Virus record (IMG/VR): IMGVR_UViG_3300042884_001268
Coordinates: 1-23,466 of that record
DNA length: 23,466 nt
Strand: one strand, 5' to 3'
From: a virus
Position 1 is the first letter of the stretch; each line of letters starts with the position of its first letter. Position numbers and translations under genes: made by a program. Shown one piece after another: positions 14,377-21,162 of the stretch. Under the pieces are notes generated by a model, which saw only the letters and a program-made list of their open reading frames with translations, was not told where the DNA came from and did not search any database.

Positions 14377-14386
14377 CGCGTCCCCT

Positions 14387-15706
14387 TCAGGCCAGCAGCA
14401 CCAGGCCACGCTCGGCCCGGGTGATCGCGGTATAGAGCCAGCGGCGGCGGTCGAGATCGGTGCGGCCCAACCCGTCATCCCAGACGATCACGTTCTCCCA
14501 TTGCGAGCCCTGTGCCTTGTGGGCCGTGATCGCCCAGCCAAAGGTAGCTTCGGTCAGAAGGCGCTTGTCCTTCCAGTCCCGGTCGTGACGTTTGGGGTCA
14601 TTGGCGACATGATCCTCGAAATGCCCCTTGTAGACGCGCAGGCGGCCGGGTCTGCCGTCGCGATCAAGGGGTCCGACCCGGCGACCATCCTCATCATGGA
14701 CTATGGCCGAGAAATAGAGACTGCCTTCGTCGACGATGCCTTCCAGCGTCAGGAACATGCCGTTGATCAGCCCAAGGTCGTTCTGGTTTTTCAGGCAGAT
14801 GATCTTCTCGGCCGCGCCGGTGGGCAGGTATGTCCCGCCAAACCCCGCTGCCGCGCGCATGGCATTGTTCAACTGCAGCCGCGTCGCGTTCAGACCACAG
14901 ATCAACTGTCCGCCCCGCAGTGCCTGATCCGGGGTGATGTCGCCCTTGCGCAGCTTGGCCACGAAAGAGTCGTAGGTCCCGAATCCGATGGGTTCGCCCA
15001 TCCGCGCCATGGTAGCCAGCCGGATGATAGCGCTTTCCGCCGCCTGGCGGTGGATTTCCGTGAGCATCACGTCGGGCGCGTCGCGGGTGAAAGCCCCTTC
15101 GCCCTTGATGGGGGGCAACTGGCCCGGATCGCCCAGCACCAGGATCGGCTTGTTGAAACTCATCAGGTCGCGCGCCATCTCCTCGCCCACCATCGAAACC
15201 TCATCCAGCACGATCAGCTTGGCATCGGCGGCGTCGCTCTGCGGGTTCAGGGCAAAGCGGGGGTGTTTCATGGCCGAAAGCGCCTGGCGCATTGCCTCGA
15301 TCCCCGCTTCGGCCGCAGTCCTGTCGAAACCCGTCAGTCGGCGGGAGGCGACTTCCGCCTCCTGCACTTTCACCGCGGCGGCCGCGACTTCCTCTTCGGT
15401 CGACTCGATCACCGAATAGATCAGGCTGTGGATGGTGCGCGCGGGCGTTCCCTTGCGGTTCAGCACCAGCGCGGCCTTGCCGGTGAAAGTGGCGGTGACG
15501 ACGCCCGGTACGCAGCTGCCGTCCTTGGCGCTGCGGTGGGGTGACAGGCCGAGGTCGTCGAGGGCAAACTTCAGAACCGTGCTTTTGCCTGATCCGGCAT
15601 AGCCGAAGAGGCGGAAAACCTGCTGCTGGTCGGTGCGGGTTTCGAACCAGTCTCGGACCTCGGCGATGGCTGCAGCCTGTGCGGCTGAGGGGGTGAAGTC
15701 ACTCAT
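14387..15706 (-). CDS. RecD-like superfamily 1B DNA helicase
   Basis: A 439-residue ATP-dependent helicase. Walker A is GYAGSGKST (35-43), Walker B LIVLDEVSMVG lies near residue 165, and QLPPIKGEGAF gives motif III. The C-terminal UvrD-C-2-type segment has AITAHKAQGSQWENVIVWDD and the closing YTAITRAERGLVLL. It resembles RecD/Dda-type 5'-3' helicases found with phage recombination genes. GGGGGA seven bases upstream supports ATG at 15706; upstream open codons overlap the nuclease gene and are not coding. It overlaps the Cas4-like nuclease by 8 nt, suggesting that the pair is co-translated and may act together, as RecB-type nuclease and RecD-type helicase do. Confidence 0.92.
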   Translation of the reverse strand: MSDFTPSAAQAAAIAEVRDWFETRTDQQQVFRLFGYAGSGKSTVLKFALDDLGLSPHRSAKDGSCVPGVVTATFTGKAALVLNRKGTPARTIHSLIYSVIESTEEEVAAAAVKVQEAEVASRRLTGFDRTAAEAGIEAMRQALSAMKHPRFALNPQSDAADAKLIVLDEVSMVGEEMARDLMSFNKPILVLGDPGQLPPIKGEGAFTRDAPDVMLTEIHRQAAESAIIRLATMARMGEPIGFGTYDSFVAKLRKGDITPDQALRGGQLICGLNATRLQLNNAMRAAAGFGGTYLPTGAAEKIICLKNQNDLGLINGMFLTLEGIVDEGSLYFSAIVHDEDGRRVGPLDRDGRPGRLRVYKGHFEDHVANDPKRHDRDWKDKRLLTEATFGWAITAHKAQGSQWENVIVWDDGLGRTDLDRRRWLYTAITRAERGLVLLA

Positions 15707-16499
15707 GATTATTCCCCCAGCATGTGCCTGCCCACGCGCAGGGCGCATGCCATTTGCCCGCCGACATGCCGCCCCGGCACACAACTGCTGTGGGGTCAGC
15801 CGCCGTGCGCGGCAGCCATTCGCTCGCTTCCGATGCCCGCACCACCGCGACGGCGCGGTCCGACATGTCCTGCGCCAGCCGCGCATCGAACGGCACCAAT
15901 TCTGCGTGTAGTTCCATCGTGTCGCGGTTCAGCGCTGTGAACAACGCGGGCTTTGGCAGATCAAGATAGGCCTGATAGAGCGCCAGTTGGGCGGCATAGA
16001 CCGGGCGGGCGATGCTGACACCGCGCTTGACCACATCCTTCCAGCTTGACGCCCCGAGCGCCTTGTTTTCCCAGAGGGCGGGATAGTCCATGGCGACCGG
16101 GCCGGAGACCAGGCAACCATCGATGTGGCCTTTGAACCGGCCGCCAAGCGCCTCGAACCCGAACTGCCGCCCATCGGCGCGTACTGTGCGCAGATCGAAC
16201 CCAGCAATGCGCAGCCAGCCAGCGATGATGTCCTCGCCCCGGTGCCCCGCCTCGAAGATGCGCAGGGTTTTCGGGGCAAACTCCTGACCCTCGTCTTTTG
16301 GCACGGCGAGAAAGTCATACTGGATCTGGCGCAAACAATCGCGGCCAAGACCTGATGAACTGACATAGGTGCGGGGCCGTTCGCTGCGGTTGCGGGCCAC
16401 AAGGGCCACGTCGATGGCGGCAGAAACGGATGAGGCGATGGTGGCGGGCGGGGTGGCCTCGCCGTAAAGGCAGCCTGAGCCATGGTTCAAGTCGATCAT
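15699..16499 (-). CDS. Cas4/RecB-like PD-(D/E)XK nuclease with Fe-S cysteines
   Basis: A 266-residue exonuclease of the PD-(D/E)XK superfamily. The core has FKGHIDG (122-128, the metal-binding Asp) and LWENKALG (142-149, the E-x-K motif), followed by YAAQLALYQAYL (168-179, the motif typical of RecB/Cas4 nucleases). Cys55 in LGRDCLRQIQYDF and three C-terminal cysteines (241, 254, 260) match the spacing used by Cas4 and AddB for a 4Fe-4S cluster. No cas1/cas2 or repeats are nearby, so this is a phage recombination nuclease rather than part of a CRISPR locus. The start at 16499 overlaps the upstream stop by four bases (ATGA). It probably works with the RecD-like helicase and Sak4-like ATPase of the same operon. 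Confidence 0.85.
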   Translation of the reverse strand: MIDLNHGSGCLYGEATPPATIASSVSAAIDVALVARNRSERPRTYVSSSGLGRDCLRQIQYDFLAVPKDEGQEFAPKTLRIFEAGHRGEDIIAGWLRIAGFDLRTVRADGRQFGFEALGGRFKGHIDGCLVSGPVAMDYPALWENKALGASSWKDVVKRGVSIARPVYAAQLALYQAYLDLPKPALFTALNRDTMELHAELVPFDARLAQDMSDRAVAVVRASEASEWLPRTAADPTAVVCRGGMSAGKWHAPCAWAGTCWGNNHE

Positions 16500-16711
16500 T
16501 GGTCGCGCTCCCAGAACCCGCCGGCCTGCGCGATGCAGGTCAGCTTGTGAAACTGGGCGTCCGTCAGCTGGGCGCGCGCGCCGAACCGTTCGAGTTTCTG
16601 GCGCAGGCTGTCACAGAATTCGATCTCGAAATCGGTGGCGGCATTTTTGGTGGCGGTGGCCAAGAGCACCTTCCAGGTGCAGGTCGTCGTATCATCGTTC
16701 AGATCAATCAT
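16496..16711 (-). CDS. Small phage protein, 71 aa
   Basis: A 71-residue protein without recognised domain. It has a Thr-rich beta-like start (TTTCTWKVLLATATKN) and a helical C-terminal part (LRQKLERFGARAQLTDAQFHKL). AGGGG lies at the end of the previous gene, a few bases before its ATG. Its initiation region nearly duplicates that of the primase-helicase, and its first residues MIDLND are shared with that protein. It overlaps the nuclease start by 4 nt. Function unknown; the tight packing supports a real gene. Confidence 0.68.
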   Translation of the reverse strand: MIDLNDDTTTCTWKVLLATATKNAATDFEIEFCDSLRQKLERFGARAQLTDAQFHKLTCIAQAGGFWERDQ

Positions 16712-16722
16712 CGCGCGCCCCT

Positions 16723-17133
16723 TCAGAACGGAATCGGATCATCATGGGCGGTGCCGGTGCGTTCCTTGATAGCCCCCTGCGCCAACATGCTGTCGACGTA
16801 GCCGGTCACCGCAGCCTCGATCAGACGATCAATGTCGGCGGCGGTGCGGTTGAAGAAGGGCTCCATCAGCCCAAGGTCGGTCAGGGCTTCGGCGAAAAGC
16901 ATCCGCGCGTCGCGGATCGCACGGGTCTCTCGGGCGGTCTTGTCGATCATGCCATTGTTCCTTTGGGCAATTGCGCTGCCGACGTCCTGACAGCGGAGCG
17001 AGCAGAAGCGGTGATAGGGAAAGCGGTCGTGCTGAAGTCGGTGGACGTAGCCGAAGCCGCGGGCTTCACGCGCGCAGACCGCGCAGATCGCTATCCGAGC
17101 AAGAGCATCGCGACCGGGTCCTCTTGCGGCCAA
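16723..17133 (-). CDS. DUF6511-like zinc-binding phage protein (start uncertain)
   Basis: The conserved part begins at ICAVCAREARGFG and continues with RFCSLRCQDVG, giving a C-x2-C plus C-x3-C set that should bind one zinc ion. A helical C-terminal region follows (RDARMLFAEALTDLG, then IDRLIEAAVTGYVDSML). This pattern matches DUF6511, a family of rhodobacteral phage proteins of unknown role. The start is unclear: no ATG lies between the upstream gene's end and the zinc motif. The nearest canonical start codons are TTG at 17133 (used here, 136 residues) and TTG at 17172, neither with a convincing ribosome binding site. The frame is open to 17307, but that would lie wholly within the upstream gene. 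Translation by re-initiation at the upstream stop (17091) is possible. Confidence 0.72.
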   Translation of the reverse strand: MAARGPGRDALARIAICAVCAREARGFGYVHRLQHDRFPYHRFCSLRCQDVGSAIAQRNNGMIDKTARETRAIRDARMLFAEALTDLGLMEPFFNRTAADIDRLIEAAVTGYVDSMLAQGAIKERTGTAHDDPIPF

Positions 17134-17321
17134 TCCTGCCGCTGAAGGCGTTCCGACTGCAGGACGATCCAACGTGAGATCGCGTTGACCGCCATGGCCT
17201 CGAGGTCGCCGAGGCTGAGGCTTGCGATGGGTTGGTGCAGTTTTCCTCGGGCCTCGAGCCATTTTCCGATCTCCAGCGCGGCGGCGCGCGTCACATGCGC
17301 CTGCCATTCGTCCGGGGTCAT
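17091..17321 (-). CDS. Small conserved phage protein, 76 aa
   Basis: A 76-residue acidic, helical protein (TPDEWQAHVTRAAALEIGKW, then SLGDLEAMAVNAISRWIV) without a known domain. GGGAG eight bases before the ATG at 17321 supports this start; the frame is open far upstream but there it overlaps the ssDNA-binding-like gene and reads as Pro/Arg/Ser-rich noise. Its 3' end overlaps the presumed start region of the DUF6511-like gene. Function unknown. Confidence 0.7.
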   Translation of the reverse strand: MTPDEWQAHVTRAAALEIGKWLEARGKLHQPIASLSLGDLEAMAVNAISRWIVLQSERLQRQDWPQEDPVAMLLLG

Positions 17322-17353
17322 GGGCCGGTCTCCCGGCCCAGCCCCACTAGGTT

Positions 17354-17390
17354 CGACGGTTGGTGAGAGTGCCGGCCCACCTGACCGTCG
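17354..17390. other. Interrupted hairpin between two early genes
   Basis: CGACGGT (17354-17360) pairs with ACCGTCG (17384-17390), and inside it GGTG (17362-17365) pairs with CACC (17378-17381). The structure lies in the 82-nt gap after the ssDNA-binding-like gene stop, with no T-run, so RNA stabilisation or attenuation is likelier than termination. Confidence 0.4.
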
Positions 17391-17403
17391 CGTCCGTCGT
17401 GCC

Positions 17404-18180
17404 TTAGCCATTGAGCCACGCGGGCATCGCGGGGTTGGCGGGTGCAGCGGGCGCAGGTGCCTGCGGTGCCGCGGGGGCCGTCTGCGTTCCCCAAGCGGGC
17501 GCGGATGCGGCGGCGGGCTGCGGTGCCGCGCCCCAGTTCGGAGCTGCGGGCGACGGTTGCGCCGCACCCCATGCCGGTGCCGGGGCTTGCCAGCCCGATG
17601 CCGTGACGCTCGCGGCCTTGCGCGGCGGGGCGTTGACGGGATCCGGCGCGACAGTTTCACCGCGCATGATCGCCGCATGTTGCGGCTCGTCAGGCAGAAC
17701 GACGTTGGCGATGCGGTTCTGATCCCGGTACTGCGGGTTGGAGGCAGGCTCGACCATGATGCGGGCGGCGAAGATGATGCCTTCCAGATGCCGAAGGCCC
17801 GGCAGAACCCGCTTGGCTTTGGCGCCGGGGCTTTCGTCCTTGGGATCAAGGCCAAGGGCGCTGTCCACGATGGCGCGAAAGGTGGATTTCGAGATCTTCC
17901 AGCCGATGGACTGCCCTTTCTCGTCCAGCTTGCCGCCCGCCACCGTGAAACTCTGCCAGAACTTGCGCCGGGCATGGGGGCCATCGACCACGGTGAATTC
18001 GCAATCGAGCATGCGCGCATCGCTGGATTGCGATGCCTTCAGCAGCCCCGCATCCGCCGGGGTCGCGCCGTTCACGCCGCCGGGGCGAATGGTCAAGCGC
18101 ACCTTGGCGAAGGTGCCGTCGGGGATCAGTTCGCCGATGGGGGCCATCTGCGGCTGGGCGTCGTTCAGATCGTAGCTCAT
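17404..18180 (-). CDS. Putative ssDNA-binding protein with Pro/Ala/Trp-Gly tail
   Basis: A 258-residue protein. Residues 1-170 appear to be a beta-rich domain (FAKVRLTIRPGG, then LDCEFTVVDGPHARRKFWQSFTV and IGWKISKSTFRAIVDSALGL). The last 80 residues are a low-complexity Pro/Ala tail with three Trp-Gly units (APAWGAA, PNWGAA, APAWGTQ) and end in MPAWLNG. This layout of compact domain plus disordered tail, and the position immediately after a Sak4-like ATPase, recall phage SSBs that partner such recombinases. I do not recognise a named family, so the role is inferred. AGGA eight bases upstream supports ATG at 18180. Its first residues (MSYDLNDA) share the DLND word with three other genes of the operon. 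Confidence 0.65.
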   Translation of the reverse strand: MSYDLNDAQPQMAPIGELIPDGTFAKVRLTIRPGGVNGATPADAGLLKASQSSDARMLDCEFTVVDGPHARRKFWQSFTVAGGKLDEKGQSIGWKISKSTFRAIVDSALGLDPKDESPGAKAKRVLPGLRHLEGIIFAARIMVEPASNPQYRDQNRIANVVLPDEPQHAAIMRGETVAPDPVNAPPRKAASVTASGWQAPAPAWGAAQPSPAAPNWGAAPQPAAASAPAWGTQTAPAAPQAPAPAAPANPAMPAWLNG

Positions 18181-18199
18181 GACATGTGTCCTTTCAGGA

Positions 18200-19057
18200 T
18201 CAGGAGGAGAAGGTGGGATGGGCGTTGGCGCGGCCGTCGATGCGGGCAAGCAGCGCGCCAAGGTCGGGCGGTTCGGTCATATCCAGACGGCCGGAGCGGT
18301 CCTTGGCTGGAAGGCCCCAGGGGTTGCCGGATTTGCAGACGAGGCGACGTTCGGTGGCGGTCTCGTCCAGCACCCAGCCGCCTTCGGCGTCGCGGGCGAA
18401 CAGTTGCATCGAGACCACCTGGTCCACGATTCCCGGCAATTCCCGTCCGGCCTTGCTGCCTTCCATCTGCGGCTGCCAGGTGACCGTCCCGAAATCGTCG
18501 GTGACCTTTTCCAGCACGCCGACGAAGATGACGGTCTTGCCGCGTGCATGCTGCAGATGCTTCAGCGCCTGGATCACCTCGCGCCCCAGCAAACCGTAGG
18601 CCCCGCGCACATCCGGCTTGCCGGTCCGGTCCGAAAACGCCTCGGGTTGCTGGCGGGCATAGGCCATGACCTGCCGCGTCAGGTCGGTGATCGAGTCGAC
18701 AAACACGATGCGGCGCGCGGCGAGGAAGGCTTCGATGCCGCTGTCGCGGTGCTGGGCCTGCAGCCACGCATGGCGATCGGTGCCGTACCAGGACTGCGGA
18801 TGCTGCGCCGGATCGGGCCCGCCGATCAGTACCACCAGATCACGGAAGTCGGTGAAGCTGCGCACCGGGATCGAGGCCCCGCGCCAGTCCTGCACCGACT
18901 TCATCCCGGCTTCGAGGTCGAGGCAGACGGTTTCCCCGGCGGGCAGCGATTTCAGAAGGGTGGTCTTGCCCACACCGGGCGGACCGAAGATTGCCAGGGA
19001 GGTTTTGTTCTCGGCCGAGGAGATGCGTTCGTCGGCGGTAATGATGCGGAAAGTCAT
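18200..19057 (-). CDS. Sak4-like AAA/RecA-fold ATPase
   Basis: A 285-residue single-domain ATPase: Walker A FGPPGVGKTT (24-33), a strand TVCLDLEAGMKSV (43-55), Walker B RIVFVDSITDL (116-126), and a sensor-like strand KTVIFVGVLEKVTDDFG followed by PQMEGSKAGRELPGIVD. This matches phage AAA_24/Sak4-type proteins, which are shortened RecA relatives that anneal or exchange single strands together with a phage SSB. GGAGA seven bases before ATG 19057 fixes the start; the open frame continues upstream into non-coding DNA. The gene directly downstream is a plausible SSB partner. The next upstream gene is 100 nt away with nothing recognisable in the gap. Confidence 0.85.
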   Translation of the reverse strand: MTFRIITADERISSAENKTSLAIFGPPGVGKTTLLKSLPAGETVCLDLEAGMKSVQDWRGASIPVRSFTDFRDLVVLIGGPDPAQHPQSWYGTDRHAWLQAQHRDSGIEAFLAARRIVFVDSITDLTRQVMAYARQQPEAFSDRTGKPDVRGAYGLLGREVIQALKHLQHARGKTVIFVGVLEKVTDDFGTVTWQPQMEGSKAGRELPGIVDQVVSMQLFARDAEGGWVLDETATERRLVCKSGNPWGLPAKDRSGRLDMTEPPDLGALLARIDGRANAHPTFSS

Positions 19058-19158
19058 GGGGTTCTCCGAAAGATTGAAAGGGGCGCGGCGGCGGGGGTGA
19101 CCGGGTGCCGAAGGGGAACCTGCCCGGCGTTGCCGCTCGGGCGTCCCGCCGCCGCGCA

Positions 19159-19677
19159 TCACCGGTCTCGGGTCTCGAGCCGGAACACGGGTTTGCCGGT
19201 GGTCTCGGTGCGGGCGGCCGCGAAACCTTCCCGCATCGCCTCGGGCCAAGCCCCGAACCGGCGCTCTGACACACGGTAGGCGATCTCGAGATACTCGGTC
19301 GGATCGTCACCGGTTGCGGCGATGCGCGCGGCCATGGCAGCCAGCCGGTCCTGATCCCAGGACACCTTCTTCGGCAGGTCCGCGATCACCACCACGCCCG
19401 CATCCTCGATGCGCACCGTGCCGCAGGACTTTCCTTGCGTTGCCCGCTCGGCCTCGATTGCCGCGCCGTAGCGCTGGCCGATCCCGGCCTCCAGACGGTC
19501 ACGCAGACGCTTGACCCGGGCGGTTTCCGCAACAGCGGCTTCCTGCAAGGTGAACAGCAGATCGGGCGGCAGGGCAGCGATGTCGCCGATGGACAGGCGG
19601 TCGATGTCATTGAGACCGGGGGCATTGGCGAGTTGCGGGGCAGCCGCCGCATCGGTGCTGGGGAACGGAATGGCCAT
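19159..19677 (-). CDS. Conserved phage early protein, 172 aa
   Basis: A 172-residue protein with a long central helix (FTLQEAAVAETARVKRLRDRL) and a C-terminal part with DLPKKVSWDQDRL, YLEIAYRVSERRFGAWPEAMREGF and TGKPVFRLE. This kind of protein recurs next to Sak4-like ATPases in rhodobacteral prophages; its function is not known to me. ATG at 19677 follows GGAGGGG with 7-nt spacing and overlaps the previous stop (TGATG). An in-frame GTG three bases earlier is less likely. Confidence 0.78.
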   Translation of the reverse strand: MAIPFPSTDAAAAPQLANAPGLNDIDRLSIGDIAALPPDLLFTLQEAAVAETARVKRLRDRLEAGIGQRYGAAIEAERATQGKSCGTVRIEDAGVVVIADLPKKVSWDQDRLAAMAARIAATGDDPTEYLEIAYRVSERRFGAWPEAMREGFAAARTETTGKPVFRLETRDR

Positions 19678-20069
19678 CACTGCCCCTCCCGTTTCAGCGC
19701 CGCATCAACGGCGCGGTCGGTCCCGAATGCTCCCGCCTCGCGAGCGAGGCGGTGCAATCGCTCAAGCGCGGAGGAACGCCGGATCGCGACCGAGACATCC
19801 GCATTGGCGGCCACCACGGCAAAGGCGATATCGTCGATGGTGGCCACCTCAATCGGCAGCGGTTCGATCTCGTTGCCTTCGCGCCACGGCGCAGGGATCG
19901 TGTCGGGCAATTCGTCGAGGCTGTGAAAGGCACGGCGCAGGCGTGCGATCAGGCTCGGCAGCTTGGCCATGGAGCTATCTCCGGTCGAGGGTTCGGCCGC
20001 TTTTCCGGCCAAGGCGAAGTAAAGGGAGGGCGGGAGCCGATCTCCGATCCAGGCAAGTACGGCGCGCAT
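19677..20069 (-). CDS. Phage early protein, 130 aa, unknown
   Basis: A 130-residue protein without recognised domain. It has a short hydrophobic start (VLAWIGDRLPPSLYFALAG), a basic helix (LPSLIARLRRAFHSL), and an acidic middle (EIEPLPIEVATIDDIAFAVVAANADVS) ending in an Arg-rich helix. AAGGAGG seven bases before ATG 20069 is the strongest ribosome binding site seen in this operon; an ATG at 19970 with GGAGA upstream could give a shorter product of 97 residues. Its start overlaps the preceding stop (TGATG), and its stop overlaps the next start in the same way. Confidence 0.68.
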   Translation of the reverse strand: MRAVLAWIGDRLPPSLYFALAGKAAEPSTGDSSMAKLPSLIARLRRAFHSLDELPDTIPAPWREGNEIEPLPIEVATIDDIAFAVVAANADVSVAIRRSSALERLHRLAREAGAFGTDRAVDAALKREGQ

Positions 20070-20425
20070 CAGGCGGCCTCCTTTGTCGCTATGAGTTGAA
20101 AAAAGGGGATCGGCGCGTGGCGTGGCTTGGTCCGCGCAATGGCGAGGTAGGCGAAGCGGTCCGGCCCGACGCGCACCTGCACCAGATGGACCAGCGCAGC
20201 CTCGAAAGCCCGGTGGGCAGCACTGGCCAGCGCCCCAAGCGTGCGGCGTTCGGGCTCTGGCAGGGTCGAAATCACGGCAGTGGTATCGATGCCGAGAAAT
20301 CCGCGATGGTATTCCAACTTGTCACCGGGCACCGCTTGGCCGATCCAGGCGCAGAACTCGATGTCGGTGAGCGGCCGGGGTTTGGCCGGGATGAAGGCGG
20401 TGGGGGGCATGACGAACATCTCCAT
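20069..20425 (-). CDS. Phage early protein, 118 aa, unknown
   Basis: A 118-residue protein without a recognised family: PRPLTDIEFCAWIGQAVPGDKLEYHRGF near the N-terminus, a helical centre (ERRTLGALASAAHRAFEAALVHLVQVRVG), and a strand-like end (FAYLAIARTK, PIPFFQLIATK). GAGG precedes ATG 20425 by a few bases. It lies 13 nt after the sigma-factor stop and is chained to the next gene by TGATG, so it is part of the early operon. Function unknown. Confidence 0.7.
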   Translation of the reverse strand: MEMFVMPPTAFIPAKPRPLTDIEFCAWIGQAVPGDKLEYHRGFLGIDTTAVISTLPEPERRTLGALASAAHRAFEAALVHLVQVRVGPDRFAYLAIARTKPRHAPIPFFQLIATKEAA

Positions 20426-20438
20426 GAGGGTCCTCTAC

Positions 20439-21032
20439 TCAAGCCGCCCGTGAACCGTCCCACTGCACCCCGAACCCGCGCATCGCGAGATCGAGCCGCA
20501 ACTGGGCGATGTGCCGGTAAAGGGCGGAACGGGAGGTGCCGGTGCGGCCGACGATTTCTGCGATTGCGCAGGTGCCAAGCGCAGCGCACAGAGTGCGCGC
20601 ATCTTCGGGCAGATCGCCCAGTACGCGAGCAAGGTCATGGCGGAGATCGGCATCCTCGGTCGCGCTCAGGTCCCGGCCATGCCAGGCGGCCAGACCGTCA
20701 GCTTCCGCCAACAGGCAGCCCAGCGGCTCCGTCCCGCCAGCGATGGGTGCGTCGAGCGACAGCACGGTCCCGCCTTGCGCACGGCGCTGGCGATGGTGCT
20801 GTATCGCGATCCGCGACGACTGGTTGCGCAACACGATATTGGCAAATGCGCCGATACTGCCGCGACGGGAGTCGAAGCTGGGCAAACGGCAGATCAGATC
20901 GATCAGCAGATCTTGCCGCAGATCATCAATATCTGCGGCGGGCAGCACCAACTTGCGGTGCAGGCGGCGCGCAGCAACGGCTGCCTCGGCGATCAAAGTG
21001 GAAAGGTCGGCGGGGGAAATCGGGGGGTGCAT
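20439..21032 (-). CDS. Phage-encoded sigma70-family (ECF-like) factor
   Basis: A 197-residue protein with a region-2-like half (DIDDLRQDLLIDLICRLPSFDSRRGSIGAFANIVLRNQ, residues about 34-70; the DDLRQDLL core and the GSIGAFANIVLRN helix are the promoter -10-binding part). Its region-4-like half, LGDLPEDARTLCAALGTCAIAEIVGRTGTSRSALYRHIAQLRLDL, contains a helix-turn-helix for -35 recognition. Such small sigma factors occur at the head of early operons in rhodobacteral prophages; their targets are unknown. ATG 21032 follows GAGG. The 130-nt region upstream holds an 11-bp-period repeat array and two inverted repeats. It is first in a leftward chain of at least twelve genes that it may help express. 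Confidence 0.82.
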   Translation of the reverse strand: MHPPISPADLSTLIAEAAVAARRLHRKLVLPAADIDDLRQDLLIDLICRLPSFDSRRGSIGAFANIVLRNQSSRIAIQHHRQRRAQGGTVLSLDAPIAGGTEPLGCLLAEADGLAAWHGRDLSATEDADLRHDLARVLGDLPEDARTLCAALGTCAIAEIVGRTGTSRSALYRHIAQLRLDLAMRGFGVQWDGSRAA

Positions 21033-21044
21033 GTCGTGAAGCCT

Positions 21045-21139
21045 CGGAACATCATTGCTGTTGTTCCGAAACTGCCGTTTCGCTGCAGGCTATTGGTGGG
21101 AATGGCGTGGGAAAATCGTGGGAGAAACGTGGATCGACT
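21045..21139. promoter_or_regulatory. Control region of the early operon: 11-bp repeats and dyads
   Basis: GTGGGAATGGC, GTGGGAAAATC, GTGGGAGAAAC and the weaker GTGGATCGACT start at 21096, 21107, 21118 and 21129, an exact 11-bp period of about one helical turn. Closer to the sigma gene are a 7-bp dyad CGGAACA/TGTTCCG (21045-21068) and a 6-bp dyad CGAAAC/GTTTCG (21067-21082) that share bases. Regularly phased repeats upstream of an early operon suggest an activator or repressor array. TTGACA on the minus strand at 21166-21161 could be a -35, but its -10 partner is poor. Confidence 0.6.
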
Positions 21140-21162
21140 CAATCGCGAATGTCGATATCCTG

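Noticed and set aside
15699-16499. Bona fide CRISPR-associated cas4
   Set aside because: No other cas gene or array in the window; it sits between phage replication genes.
17322-18020. Long extension of the 76-aa protein frame
   Set aside because: It overlaps the ssDNA-binding-like gene out of frame and reads as Pro/Arg/Ser noise; the ribosome binding site supports the ATG at 17321.
18179-19279. 366-codon plus-strand frame opposite the Sak4-like ATPase
   Set aside because: Antisense shadow; the minus frame has clear Walker motifs.
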